This document shows positions 58,101-64,000 of a stretch of 64,000 nucleotides of DNA, piece by piece (within the stretch, counting starts at the first letter, position 1; each line of letters begins with the position of its first letter). Origin of the DNA: Capronia americana (lineage: Eukaryota; Ascomycota; Eurotiomycetes; Chaetothyriales; Herpotrichiellaceae); the NCBI GenBank assembly GCA_016110215.1, contig JADWQD010000014.1, positions 1,116,001 to 1,180,000 on the forward strand, given 5' to 3'. A program made the position numbers and the translations under genes. Under the pieces are notes generated by a model. That model was given only the letters and a program-made list of their open reading frames with translations, had not been told where the DNA came from and did not search any database.

Positions 58101-60822
58101 CCCGTCAAAACAAGACGCGTCGGCTCACGGAATCCAGATCGCTGTAGTTGATGAGGTCAATGCAGCCTTCCTGGTGCTCGCGATGCCCCATGCACTATAT
58201 GATGCTTGGTCCCTGTACCTCCTGCATCAGCAAGTTGCCAAAACGTATCATTCACCCACTCCTGCACCTACGGGTCTCGCAATCGGCCCAGTGCAAAGCC
58301 ACCTCGAACAGGTTTTCGATCAATCGAGCAGTGGTGATGCGCACACATTCTGGGACGACCAGCTGAGGGACATTCAACCCACAACGTTCAGTCCGGAGGT
58401 CTCACGATCCAGTCCTGAATTTCTGCTTCACAAGCAGTCCCACACTCAGTTAGAGACGGTCTTCAATTTCTGCAAGCACCAAGGCGTCACACTACAGTCC
58501 TTGGGACTTGCCTGTTGGACAATCGCACTTGCTCACATCACTTGCCAGCTTGACGTGTGTTTTGGCCTCGTTCTTTCCGGTCGCACTACCGAAGGCTCGG
58601 AGCAACTGATCTTTCCCACTTTCAACACTGTCATCTTCAGGCCCCGCATCAGGCAAGACAGCACGAAAGCCGGAGCTGTCAAGAGAGTCCACGATGTCGT
58701 TGTCGGAGTATCGGAACATCAACATTTCTCTCTTCGAGAAGCTCTCCGAATAGTTCGCAGCTCGGGAACTGAGAATCAGCTCTTCAATACCTTGTTCACA
58801 TTTCAAAAGCTTCCGAGTTCCCAAGACGATGTCGCGCCCCTTTACAACGAATTCGCCTCTGAAGCGACGCCCATTCGACCGCCCTACCCTGTCAACATCG
58901 AGTTGGAGAGCGGTTCAGACGGCCTAGTCTGGACTATCGCATGTCAAGAAGGAGTTGCTAGCGAAACATGTGGTCGAGAATTGCTGGAAAAGCTTGACAG
59001 TGTCTTGGCTGGCCTGCTGAAACACCCTGACCAACCTCTGCTCCGGGTAGAGGACAGCATGGTGTCATTATGTGGCCTTCCAGGAATAGCACTCTCCAAC
59101 GGGGCATTGCCGGAGCGGAAAGACGAGTCGACACCTGTCAATGACGGAGACGACTCTCAGACACCACGTCCTTGGACTGCTACAGAAACCATAATCAGGG
59201 AAGTCTTGGCCAACATTGCAAAGGTCGACAAAGACCAGATCAAACAGGATACGGGAATCTTCCATCTCGGTCTGGATAGTGTCAGTGCTATCAGAGTCGC
59301 CAATTTGTTGAGAAAAGAAGGAATCAAGGTACCTGTGAGCGGGATCATCAGAGAGCACACCATTAAAAAGATTGCAGTCCTGGCAGAGCAACTGAAACTG
59401 CAGGATCCAGATACCGATCGCATGTTGAATGGTTCTGCTATAAATGAGTTAGCTTCTCAAACTGTCAAGAGCAGTGTCGCCATCCCGGAGGTCGACATCG
59501 AAGCGGTCATGCCGGCAACCGGTGGTCAATGCTACATGCTCGACATGTGGAGTGCCAGTGGAGGTCGCTTGTTCTATCCGAAGTTCTGGCTAAAGGTCTC
59601 GAACAGCTCACAAGAAGACTTGAATCAGGCGTTCCAGCGGCTTGTCCGCGGTGTGCCGGCGCTTAGGACTCTTTTTGTCCACCGGAAGATCAATGAAACG
59701 GCTGAGACGTGGCAGGTGATCCTCAAAGACGAGGCTGTGAACAAGCATGACCTGCCATGGAGTTTCCATATCGAAGACCAAGGAAGCGAGCTGCTAGTCA
59801 GCCTTCAGATCCATCACGCTTTGTACGATGCTGTGAGCTTCCAGTTGCTTGTAGGGGAACTTCAGCGACTCTGCGGCAACAGCATTTCTAAAATGCGGCA
59901 CAATACGGACATGAGCAGCTTCGTCTCTAACACTCGGTCGTCTCGCGACATGGCACAAGATTTCTGGACAGCTTACCTCCACCGAAATGCGAACATCACG
60001 CCGCCAATTGCTCGCGGCTCCTTTGCAGCAAACCGAGTTGAAAAATTCGTTCCCAGACTTCTGCCCGTTGATAAGTTGGGTGAGCACTTAAAACACCATG
60101 GGCTCAGCATTCAAGCGCTCTTCTTTGCCACGTATGCTAGATCATACGTCAGCATACGTCGTGCGGCCCCTGCTCGACAAGAGAGCAATCCAACGGCAGG
60201 TGACGTTGTCCTCGGAGTCTATCTTGCGAACCGCTCGCTCGACATCGACGGAGTCACTGATTTGATTGCTCCTACATTCAATATTGTCCCGTTGAAAATT
60301 CAGCTCGATGGAAAGAGTCTGCTGGATTCGGCCCTGCAAGTCCAGCACGACATAGCAGAGATAACCAGGCTGGAGAATTGCGCGGTCAGCATGAGGGATA
60401 TCTGCGCCTGGACAGGTGTTAAGATTGACACATTCGTCAACTTCTTAACCCTTCCATCCGACCACGAAAACGACAATGGCACCCCAGGTGGAACCGGCAA
60501 GCAAGTAGAGATAACGCACGCCAAAGTCAACCCCGAGCGAAAGGTGAAACTTCAAGATGCCGACGCACCGTCACCCTTTGTGAAGGATACCGACCAAAAC
60601 TCGGCGTTGAGCAAGTGGTGCTTGGTAAGTCGAATTGATAATGTGAGTCTCTTGAATTTGCCAATGCTGACTCTGTTCCTGCAGCCCGCCATTGACATCG
60701 AGGCGAACGTGGAGGATGGACATCTGGGCTTGGGTGTCTTTGCACCAGAGGACATGCTCTCCGCAGAGGGAGTGATCAAGATGATGGATGAGATGAGAAG
60801 CTTGATATTGGACTTTCATTAG
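46132..60822 (+). CDS. sidC: Ferrichrome-type nonribosomal peptide synthetase (SidC/NPS2 family)
   Basis: One 14.5-kb exon (46132-60624) plus a short last exon (60685-60822), joined over a 60-nt in-frame intron; 4876 aa. ATG at 46132 is chosen (MAPSVNGTHD); the open frame upstream to 46078 uses a TTG. Domain order: A1-T1-C1-A2-T2-C2-T3-C3-A3-T4-C4-T5-C5-T6-C6. All six T domains keep the phosphopantetheine Ser (LGxDS). All C domains keep the second His and Asp of HHxxxDG. There is no thioesterase; the last C domain would cyclise the chain, as in fungal NRPSs. The C-terminal T-C-T-C end is diagnostic of hydroxamate (ferrichrome/ferricrocin) synthetases. The product should be a cyclic hexapeptide with acylated N5-hydroxyornithines, made with SidA. 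The A-less T3-C3 between A2 and A3 differs from the usual SidC plan (A-T-C three times, then T-C-T-C). Confidence 0.93.
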   Translation: MAPSVNGTHDAREASVVNANRRILPGPQLLHELVAKASEKAIILDFLQADDRRVRITYEDFHRITDLLSRDIREQLSVQAERRHIIPVIVPQCPELYVAWVAVLKSGAAFCPVSHDVPAERLKFILRDVDATFVLATSATSNLFRDALAEVKCKVVSLKTLRDRLESIGDGGTDSQAGPAVEPSSPAYVMYTSGSTGLPKGVMVSHLSVSQSLLAHDEHIPRFRRFLQFASPTFDVSIFEIFFPFFRGATLVGCERERMLSDLPATILALNADAAELTPTVAGTLLRTREAAPCLKTLLTIGEMLTAQVVSEFGGTRDTPSMLYAMYGPTEAAIHCTVATRLAADASVRSIGQPLSTVSAFILQQGEPPKIAPVGESGELAIAGQLADGYLNRPEQNRAAFIDLPGYGAIYKTGDRAICRPNGELEILGRMSTGQVKLRGQRVELGEIEEIASKTKGVQMAIASIIDDVLVLFCVARPDVGAAAIHVQCKSWLPPYMRPGEIILLHNDVPRLASGKIDRKALERNYREQRSAATQEDTFRSRIEEDIAKVLSRELRTQIDRSTSFWSLGLDSLRAIKVASQLREKYSSVSAAIISEADNVAELAVIVGNSSASENLELTENEFEASEEWQEIKQQLLQRPILARHERSWEEILPCSSMQVAMLVETATKPAQNFNDIWLRLTAGATIADLRRAFDKLAEKNKILRSGFVPTGSQKMPFAQVVWHSLVDTELTLLRPLQLSQGPRDSDDVVHVRIHHVLYDGWSWDLIVDDLNAILSGHDAPKRTPFCVFRSFEQRQLQSKTSVNHEFWENQFVDFKPSAFPNLSATRKERRYRGCTELPLSVSYQQLSDVALSLRCGRETILEAAWSLLLSSYTNETDVAFGVVSAGRHHSLPGIESIIGPCLSMFPLRVDINSLRTAHDLVNHIQRLRNLCQKHGNITLRDINHAAGVRAGDRLFDTLCVWQQDSTENDRDRSQVATISTADALDYSIVLEFEPRQRKIHVKLSFDAERVPEDHGELIARQLDEAITHIMNRLELPLHDIWEGTSRHIASMANTNFEQFSESFDLVSTVGNLAESCPSRVAVEFVHDLDVSTGRVGRELLTYGDLFKRASIIASALQRKYTVGVDDLVCLIGPRSTELYIGILGTIMAGGAYMCIDPRTPAERSRSILGEANSKLVLIVGNAQAPSQFTAVQTVSIASLLAKTPESGVSKWHALTGGELAYAVFTSGSTGVPKGVLLTRRNLLSNLEVLSRIYPCNPATDRLLQSCSPAFDVSVFEIFWTWHMGMTLCTASNDVLFRDLESFITELNITHLSMTPSVAALVRPGKVPHVKMLVTAGEPMNSRVFSDWAGRGLYQGYGPSETTNICNVRPCVSNADASNNVGPPLSNTSVFVCQRQASDPRHSVNGTVNGTSHQAALNFRPIPTGGVGEIWIGGEQVGRGYIDPALTAKAFLDHPKYGRLYRSGDIGRLLADGSLAILGREDDQVKLRGQRIELGEINSAILRCEGVEDAVSMIIDADGEAAAKLVSFLTPRQPKESGTPAEADDAIYDQLSNTLPSYMIPDALIGLDYMPLTRQGKIDRRNLIDNYRALDAEQLQAVSRGKTASEDAGAFSEDEIIIAQVICDSLGVQLQAITRNSSFYALGLDSISAIHVARKLRDHYPSVEISTLLQNPSVGRLHRFLSSDTEKGRATCPRLDLTQHFAGPLGDRIRETYSRAGLEVEKILPCTPLQESMATTAMNASSQAYQNTLRFEVHGETRRLREAWEHALARHQILRTGFAAVDSAAQPFVQVVLKNFQLPWSEDASEDARLDSLERLMVPPWSLTASRARDKAFRLTLQMHHCLYDAEAMSILLFEIETRYHGHHLPKPVPFDSYLSFMEASDTDRTYEFWRSKLDGASLFKLSDAILPQNKIPPGTVSRAQRQSIISLSEFRRAVRKLSSTPLVLLQAAWSRLLCSIFQTQDVCFGNVHSGRNLAIDGVDRIVGPCFNTLPMRIRLQRDSSNQELCHNCQQMNVEVLPYQSSSLRRIQRELDTMGKTLFDTLILLQQDQPRLDHNIWTMTDDSGDMSFPFILEIVMDTDADNLSLVLHSEVANENALRHLLHAFDSLLVHTTKYPQARALDYSSATHALPKLHPTAPFTVGRTPVATAGANGSIHAAEILSDTETQIKDILLELKPGVSRDIFKDTTIFHLGFDSINAVQIAARLRKQGLNISSGDILEAASVRNIASLCNSKREGPPPSLSFDLVAYDRKHRQSICQVNGIERPTVQHVWPCTPTQTGILSQYLRSNRKLYFNHMRFELEPDIDLSRLRQAWAVTMKTHKMLRTGFAEVDDPKAPFAMIIYKTGAKRLPWFDETSEILGDVGDLRNLQWRVRVSTTGPSSILDLSMLHAIYDARSLDIILNDVACIYNGTQPQQIDLAPTVSKILGRSAEESSKTFWSELSTDISPTRFPDMRIYNNKTTNHTVSKQRCSLSCSTLEEACAEAGATIQASVAAAWASLLSAYTAQSVVTFGVILSGRNFEEDENKVAFPCINTVPLAIPVTPDPARVLADATKRCAGVLKYQHTPLNSIKRWAGIDGEPFDSVIVLQRYGSTQESQRPWTQVEDSASAEYAVSLEILPREDGAVDLQLTCREDVVPAEQASYILREYDALLRKIIAPAAESSKLPESVLSVVPAKEERIATEVKFLQEFVELTAKRRPDSISLEFITSLKGSTATKQTWTYSQLDSSGNQMARLIQKNSVQAGELVAVCFEKCAEASFAILGILKAGCGYIAIDPGAPATRKEFILKDSGCHLVLTTEDKLSEFTNLQEASVLAVDNDSWQDLPADKPTLTRELIPEDTCYCLYTSGTTGTPKGCLISHDSAVQAMLSFQRIFQGRWNDTSRWLQFASFHFDVSVLEQYWSWSVGICVTSAPRDLLFEDLPGSINALQITHLDLTPSLARLLTPEDVPSLCDGVFIVGGEQVRQDILETWGDTGCLYNFYGPSEVTIGCTVHRQVPMHAKPTNIGQQWDNVGSFVLEPGSQQPVLRGAVGELCLSGPLVGKGYLNRPELTAEKFVTMLNYNIRLYRTGDLVRLLHDDSFEFLGRIDDQVKLRGQRLEIGEINHIAVASDSRIKDVATMVLKHPSQQRDHLVAFFSTAQRKAKNESPNILRDDLSRELAGKIRENCSNRLPAYMVPTYILALSSLPLSVNNKVDHKSLKGLYEANSTESEGAASEQTGVSTKGSLEASRKVAEVLASFLQIPASSIKPSSRLFELGVDSISAIGLARIFKREGFKNADVATVLRHPVVQDLAQAIAQESTFDSDEAIGAARKRIQSFAETHRASLCRAMKLRAADLECIAPCTPLQEGMISRVMQGRPDDTVYFSEFRFELEPEIDMVRLKQAWQATQQSISVLRTFFLSTADGYAQVVLRNYEADIKIFSHKNKHTQETSFRDWVKSVRSLSTSLPWSVELTASGSSRRMHLYIFHGLYDGNSLPKLLNKVKRYYTRPGDDLMPPMQFYQALPYGPLCQLPDERIFWQSQFPSFKRHGLPLTDPKHENRSDPIVLTDNLVLDNLQALCNTWDITTSAFFQAMLLYALQAQLKANPSIGIVVSGRTMPQEGLEDVIGPMFNTIPCAINGLRKGAKVADLIRACHKLNVDVIPYQHTPLRKIARYLNQDINKGLFDTLFVFQKSPADIAGDELWEEIPTGSSPDYPLNIEVEQQGPSFRVTVVAKPAYVTEDGARHLFKTYLSLVTDSATTESTLPPEFCEAPATPVSTTNGIHSGDQMVSDRAPEPHEETAMSEVEMDVRSQIAELASVQEETIHRDGPTIFELGLDSIEAMKLAARLKEVGLKVPVSAIMKAPTVAGIARAAASNVDPEGPTSNRGKMPNSIAKLQSSYRTSLQAQGVDLDEVEYILPVTPMQEGLLLESEKYLNVMTFRLEPGVDLERLVAAWQTVSQTQPILRFRFATLESAAQDVAFVQYVVKQANRVQVLRNAKLHNVGDSFRSAPSKQDASAHGIQIAVVDEVNAAFLVLAMPHALYDAWSLYLLHQQVAKTYHSPTPAPTGLAIGPVQSHLEQVFDQSSSGDAHTFWDDQLRDIQPTTFSPEVSRSSPEFLLHKQSHTQLETVFNFCKHQGVTLQSLGLACWTIALAHITCQLDVCFGLVLSGRTTEGSEQLIFPTFNTVIFRPRIRQDSTKAGAVKRVHDVVVGVSEHQHFSLREALRIVRSSGTENQLFNTLFTFQKLPSSQDDVAPLYNEFASEATPIRPPYPVNIELESGSDGLVWTIACQEGVASETCGRELLEKLDSVLAGLLKHPDQPLLRVEDSMVSLCGLPGIALSNGALPERKDESTPVNDGDDSQTPRPWTATETIIREVLANIAKVDKDQIKQDTGIFHLGLDSVSAIRVANLLRKEGIKVPVSGIIREHTIKKIAVLAEQLKLQDPDTDRMLNGSAINELASQTVKSSVAIPEVDIEAVMPATGGQCYMLDMWSASGGRLFYPKFWLKVSNSSQEDLNQAFQRLVRGVPALRTLFVHRKINETAETWQVILKDEAVNKHDLPWSFHIEDQGSELLVSLQIHHALYDAVSFQLLVGELQRLCGNSISKMRHNTDMSSFVSNTRSSRDMAQDFWTAYLHRNANITPPIARGSFAANRVEKFVPRLLPVDKLGEHLKHHGLSIQALFFATYARSYVSIRRAAPARQESNPTAGDVVLGVYLANRSLDIDGVTDLIAPTFNIVPLKIQLDGKSLLDSALQVQHDIAEITRLENCAVSMRDICAWTGVKIDTFVNFLTLPSDHENDNGTPGGTGKQVEITHAKVNPERKVKLQDADAPSPFVKDTDQNSALSKWCLVSRIDNVSLLNLPMLTLFLQPAIDIEANVEDGHLGLGVFAPEDMLSAEGVIKMMDEMRSLILDFH
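46210..49260 (+). other. NRPS module 1: A1-T1-C1
   Basis: A1 spans about 46210-47715: A3 motif YTSGSTGLPKGV, FDVSIFE, YGPTEAAIH, YKTGD, LASGKIDR. Extracted 10-residue code D-V-F-E-L-I-M-I-H-K (aligned by eye to GrsA). T1 is about 47760-47960, SLGLDSLRA with Ser at 47845. C1 is about 48080-49260 with HHVLYDGWS, a complete motif. The amino acid activated by A1 is not assigned. Confidence 0.85.
49330..52470 (+). other. NRPS module 2: A2-T2-C2
   Basis: A2 is about 49330-50896: FTSGSTGVPKGV, FDVSVFE, YGPSETTNIC, YRSGD, TRQGKIDR. Extracted code D-V-F-S-V-A-G-N-I-K (by eye). T2 is about 50980-51170 with ALGLDSISA. C2 is about 51290-52470 with HHCLYDAEA, where the motif's Gly is Ala. The specificity is not assigned. 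Confidence 0.85.
52610..54080 (+). other. NRPS extra unit: T3-C3 without adenylation domain
   Basis: T3 is about 52610-52800 with HLGFDSINA, C3 about 52935-54080 with LHAIYDARS (first His replaced by Leu, second His kept). Only about 50 residues of Pro/Ala/Thr-rich linker separate C2 from T3, so there is no room for even a fragment of an A domain. Confidence 0.85.
54180..57330 (+). other. NRPS module 3: A3-T4-C4
   Basis: A3 is about 54180-55735: YTSGTTGTPKG, FDVSVLE, YGPSEVTIG, YRTGD and NNKVDH. Extracted code D-V-L-D-I-G-F-I-G-K. From memory this is the signature reported for N5-acyl-N5-hydroxyornithine-activating domains in ferrichrome synthetases. T4 is about 55800-56010 (ELGVDSISA), C4 about 56140-57330 (FHGLYDGNS). 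Confidence 0.85.
57480..59040 (+). other. NRPS terminal unit 1: T5-C5
   Basis: T5 is about 57480-57690 with ELGLDSIEA; C5 about 57810-59040 with PHALYDAWS, first His replaced by Pro. This A-less unit is expected in ferrichrome synthetases and would be loaded by an upstream A domain acting in trans or iteratively. Confidence 0.85.
59170..60822 (+). other. NRPS terminal unit 2: T6-C6 (likely cyclising)
   Basis: T6 is about 59170-59390 with HLGLDSVSA; C6 about 59490 to the end with HHALYDAVS. As the last domain, C6 probably performs macrocyclisation and release (known for terminal C domains of fungal NRPSs). A short 60-nt intron interrupts its coding sequence at 60625-60684. Confidence 0.8.
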
Positions 60823-61375
60823 GTGCGGTTGAGGGTGTCGATAACAAGGGTATTATATGAAGAAGGTAGAGAGGCGGATCGGAAATAGGTATTAGGTTCT
60901 CAATACTCGTATTACTTGTTTCACCGTCGGAAGCTCAGACGCCCGTCTACCTTCCATCTCAGCTTTTACTGAAGCCGACACACGTTGCTGGTGATCTCAA
61001 AAACGCGAAACGAGGTCGCGATTGGTTGTATCATGATTTCGGTTACTCTGAAGCCAACTGAGAGACACTTGAAAGGAAAAAGACGATGACGCCATGCAGT
61101 TGGAACCTGACTTGGAATAAGTCAAAGAATCACGTGGAGCGGCATCTGTACTTCTTTTAGAGGATATCGTAAGGTGGTCCGTCAGGCTCCAGCAAGCTGA
61201 ATACGAGGACGAGGACCAGCCTCAGCCTCACTTTCACCCCGATGCCTCAACACTCCAACCTCCATGTCACAGGACTTAGGTCGCAAGTGTCTAAAGGCTT
61301 ACTTCGACTGGTTGTTACTTCGAGGACAAGAGCGGTACTTTTTCGAGATTCATATCCTAACTCTCGGAGCCACAC
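60823..61375. other. Intergenic, NRPS 3' / HET gene promoter
   Basis: A 550-bp interval between two co-oriented genes. It holds the NRPS 3' UTR and the promoter of the HET gene. Nothing else is recognised. Confidence 0.4.
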
Positions 61376-63805
61376 ATGGCTTTCCCGGCATTGACGCCCC
61401 TCGAGACATTCTGTGATGGATGTCAACTACTCCTAACAGCACTTCTCCGTAATGACTATCTCATCTTCGTTCACGACGTTGAGGACTGGATCATGCAATA
61501 TACCCCTTTAGACCCATGTTATCGGCATCACAGAAGTCTTATTCAACTCCAAAATGCGAGCGACAATGGTTGTCCTATCTGCATTCAGATATTCGCTACT
61601 ATTAAGCCTGGATTGTCATTATTCACGTCTGAGACGAGTTCTTTCGGGATCGTCTTCAAGCCCGAAGATGATCATCTGAAGGTCTCGTTCGTCGATGACA
61701 GAGGCGCCTATGGGAAAGTTGTCGACTTCAAGGTCCTCAAGTTCACCCATGGAGAGAGCACTCCCTCGGACTCTGCTTCATTGAAAGTTTCCCAAGTTTT
61801 TGTCACTGCCCAAATAGATCGCGAGCTTCGGCGCAACCATACGCCAATCGACCCTACGATGCCAGAGATGTTCATCGGGATTCGAAAGGAACAATGGAGC
61901 CTCCCGCTCTCAAGCGAAAGCTCGTTCCCGACTCTTGCCCATCCGCTCTCCGTGAGAACGGATCATGGTGCTGTTGTCAAGCTTGCTCGAGATTGGCTCA
62001 CGACTTGCGCTCGTGATCATACTGGTACATGTAGCCATCCACCGGGCTACACGCCTCCTCGTCTGCTTGATCTCCGAGGCTCCTCTGTCAGACTTGTCTT
62101 GCGCCAAGACATAAAAGACTTGAACATGTCATATGCCGCATTGTCGCATTGCTGGGGTCGTGCACCACAGCACTTGGTGCTTACGTCTGAGAATATCACC
62201 AGACTACTCAACGGCATCCGGAATGAGGATCTGCCCCAAACATTTCAAGATGCCATCTCACTCTGTCGCAAACTTGACATCTCATTGTTATGGATAGATT
62301 CTCTGTGCATTATACAGAAAGGAGATGAGCATGCAACAGACTGGCAACTTCATGTGTTGGAAATGTCATCAATCTATTCCAAATGCATTGTCTGTATTGC
62401 AGCAGACGGTGCAGCAGATGGGAGCGGAGGTCTTTTTGTCAATCGGGACGCAAAACTTTACCAACCTGTCGCAGTTGACGCCAGGACTTGGCAAGGTTCT
62501 TTGGAGAATCACCCATCATCGTCAACATCGTCAGACTACGACATGGCTGAGACTATCGAAAATGGACTTCTTGTTTTGAATGTCAGCCACATCGATGAGG
62601 ACTTCCGCAAATGCCCCCTTTCCACACGCGCTTGGGCTTATCAGGAACGATTCCTAGCACCACGGGTTTTGCATTTTGGATTGCATCAAATCTACTACGA
62701 ATGTCTCGGCGGCGAACTTGCGTCGGAGTGCTTCCCCGGAGGAGGCCAAATCTTTCGTCTTCCATCGTTGAGCAAACGACTTGGTTCATTCACATTTAAT
62801 CCGTCTATCAGTCCAGAAGAAGAATGGGGCGAGATTGTGTGCTCCTATTCTGAGAGACTCCTCACCCACAAATCGGACAAGCTTCCGGCTCTTGCTGGTG
62901 TAGCACGACAGTTCGCTGAAAGAAACAGTCTCACCGAATACCTTGCGGGATTCTTCAATCTCCACACGCTAACTCCCTTGTTATGGAGAGTGACCGAAAC
63001 AACTCAGGATACCGAGTCAGGAATACAACCTATTGGTGCGTATGTTGCACCATCATGGAGTTGGGCAGCTGCCACTGTTCCCATTGAGTTCCCTGATATC
63101 ACTTCTAACGACATTGTCCAAAACCATCATCTGGCTCATGTTCGGGGTTATGAATGTGAGCTTCGGGATAAAAGTAATATCTTCGGGCAGCTATTGCACG
63201 CGTCGATGACAATCAATGCGCCCTTTTGTGATATCATGTTTGAGCCCAATCTCCAGAGGGCTGATGATCAATCAGGCGATATCCATCACCGCTACAAAAG
63301 CACATTGGACGTAGCACTCGAAGTTACTCGATGTCATCCCAGTCCCAAATACCAATTCCATCCAACTCTTGCCTGGGCTCAACTTTACAATCAACACCTA
63401 TTGCGAAGACTTCTATCGATGAGAGATCAAGATTTGTCTGGCTCAGACCGTACGCCACAGGTCGATGAATACGTCTCGATAGCCTTTGACGGTACGCAAC
63501 TCGAGCTAGGACCCCAGTATCGTATTGCGTGGATTAGAAGGAGGCGAATTGAACGGCTATACAACATCGATGTTCTACACGAAGGAATCATCCTGACGAG
63601 GCCTCGTCCGAGTAGGTTGCCATTCCGTCGTAAATCTCCATACACGAGGGTAGGGCATATCCAACATCAGTGGAGGTTGATGTTCAAACATGAGTGGGAT
63701 TCAATCACAACAAGAGACTTTGGCTTGGGGCAAGATTGGGATCCCATCTCCTTGGCTGACTTTGAAGCGCCTGGCGAGAAGACCAAGACCTTCAGAATGC
63801 TGTGA
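61376..63805 (+). CDS. Heterokaryon incompatibility (HET) domain protein, 809 aa
   Basis: Single exon; ATG 61376 follows a plausible A at -3. The N-terminal 230 residues start FCDGCQLLLTALLRND, followed by HRSLIQLQNASDNGCPICIQ, the conserved leader of many HET proteins. The HET domain begins near residue 250: MSYAALSHCWGRAP, then DAISLCRKLDISLLWIDSLCI, and STRAWAYQERFLAPRVLHFG near residue 415. C-terminal to it are YVAPSWSWAAATVPIEF and a tail without recognised motifs. HET-domain proteins mediate programmed cell death after non-self recognition (domain related to TIR), in the cytosol. No NACHT, WD40 or other partner domain is fused. HET genes are numerous and fast evolving, so the position next to the siderophore genes may be coincidental. 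Confidence 0.93.
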   Translation: MAFPALTPLETFCDGCQLLLTALLRNDYLIFVHDVEDWIMQYTPLDPCYRHHRSLIQLQNASDNGCPICIQIFATIKPGLSLFTSETSSFGIVFKPEDDHLKVSFVDDRGAYGKVVDFKVLKFTHGESTPSDSASLKVSQVFVTAQIDRELRRNHTPIDPTMPEMFIGIRKEQWSLPLSSESSFPTLAHPLSVRTDHGAVVKLARDWLTTCARDHTGTCSHPPGYTPPRLLDLRGSSVRLVLRQDIKDLNMSYAALSHCWGRAPQHLVLTSENITRLLNGIRNEDLPQTFQDAISLCRKLDISLLWIDSLCIIQKGDEHATDWQLHVLEMSSIYSKCIVCIAADGAADGSGGLFVNRDAKLYQPVAVDARTWQGSLENHPSSSTSSDYDMAETIENGLLVLNVSHIDEDFRKCPLSTRAWAYQERFLAPRVLHFGLHQIYYECLGGELASECFPGGGQIFRLPSLSKRLGSFTFNPSISPEEEWGEIVCSYSERLLTHKSDKLPALAGVARQFAERNSLTEYLAGFFNLHTLTPLLWRVTETTQDTESGIQPIGAYVAPSWSWAAATVPIEFPDITSNDIVQNHHLAHVRGYECELRDKSNIFGQLLHASMTINAPFCDIMFEPNLQRADDQSGDIHHRYKSTLDVALEVTRCHPSPKYQFHPTLAWAQLYNQHLLRRLLSMRDQDLSGSDRTPQVDEYVSIAFDGTQLELGPQYRIAWIRRRRIERLYNIDVLHEGIILTRPRPSRLPFRRKSPYTRVGHIQHQWRLMFKHEWDSITTRDFGLGQDWDPISLADFEAPGEKTKTFRML

Positions 63806-64000
63806 GATTGATCGCAGCGAGGAACGCCGCCCACTGATTTCTTACGTTCCGTCTATTCAGGAGGGAAACCTGACTTCGAATCAGAAGATAAGGGACCATG
63901 CTCGTCCCAGCCTTCTTCGAAATCATTGGCGGCGGTCGAGGAGAATGGAGCTAGGGGGGTTCCCTGAAAGTGCACCACGGTAAGTTGCCTCCTCGACCAT
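63806..64000. other. Window end, no gene recognised
   Basis: The remaining 195 bases follow the HET gene stop and probably hold its 3' UTR. The short open frame running across it is a shadow of the HET gene. Confidence 0.4.

Noticed and set aside
46692..60819. Many antisense frames within the NRPS gene
   Set aside because: They are shadows of the long coding frame, without motifs.

Overview
The window is nuclear DNA from a filamentous ascomycete (Pezizomycotina). Most genes carry short introns (about 43-220 nt) with GT..AG ends and CTAAC/CTGAC-like branch sites. The gene set is fungal: Zn2Cys6 regulator, HET-domain protein, ornithine N5-monooxygenase with a ferrichrome-type NRPS, fungal PEX6, NuA3 and COMPASS subunits, RPS13. 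Genus and class cannot be fixed from sequence alone. All exon joins are read by eye and no transcript data were available. No tRNA, rRNA, CRISPR or intact transposon was recognised.

Layout. (1) 0.6-12.9 kb, housekeeping: a small conserved fungal protein, an SR/RRM splicing-type protein, the PHD protein NTO1, a second small conserved protein, RPS13 and a Dpy-30/Sdc1-type COMPASS subunit. (2) 13.5-30.6 kb, a metabolic cluster: P450, short-chain dehydrogenase, type-B carboxylesterase, VOC/extradiol-dioxygenase-like protein, FAD monooxygenase, Zn2Cys6 transcription factor, dienelactone hydrolase, quinone oxidoreductase and a DUF1338 (2-oxoadipate dioxygenase/decarboxylase-like) protein. Three gene pairs are divergent and share promoters. 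The content reads as ester hydrolysis, oxidation, ring hydroxylation, ring opening and 2-oxo-acid processing, that is, aromatic or lactone catabolism. A CGG-N5-CCGCA motif, or a close variant, recurs in the cluster promoters and is a candidate target of the cluster's own regulator. (3) 30.6-38.1 kb, gene-poor: a relic of a sugar-transporter C terminus, a Myb-like/AT-hook protein, a 72-bp tandem duplication and low-complexity DNA. (4) 38.2-60.8 kb, iron and peroxisome: PEX6, then sidA and a 4.9-kaa NRPS that diverge from a promoter with a palindromic GATA site matching the SreA consensus. (5) 61.4-63.8 kb: a HET-domain gene.

How the genes may work together. SidA makes N5-hydroxyornithine. The NRPS has three adenylation, six carrier and six condensation domains and would assemble a ferrichrome-class hexapeptide; the acetylase and transporters must lie elsewhere. 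Its A-less T-C unit between the second and third adenylation domains is the most unusual feature of this region. The catabolic cluster and its candidate regulatory motif are the best candidate for an undescribed system here.
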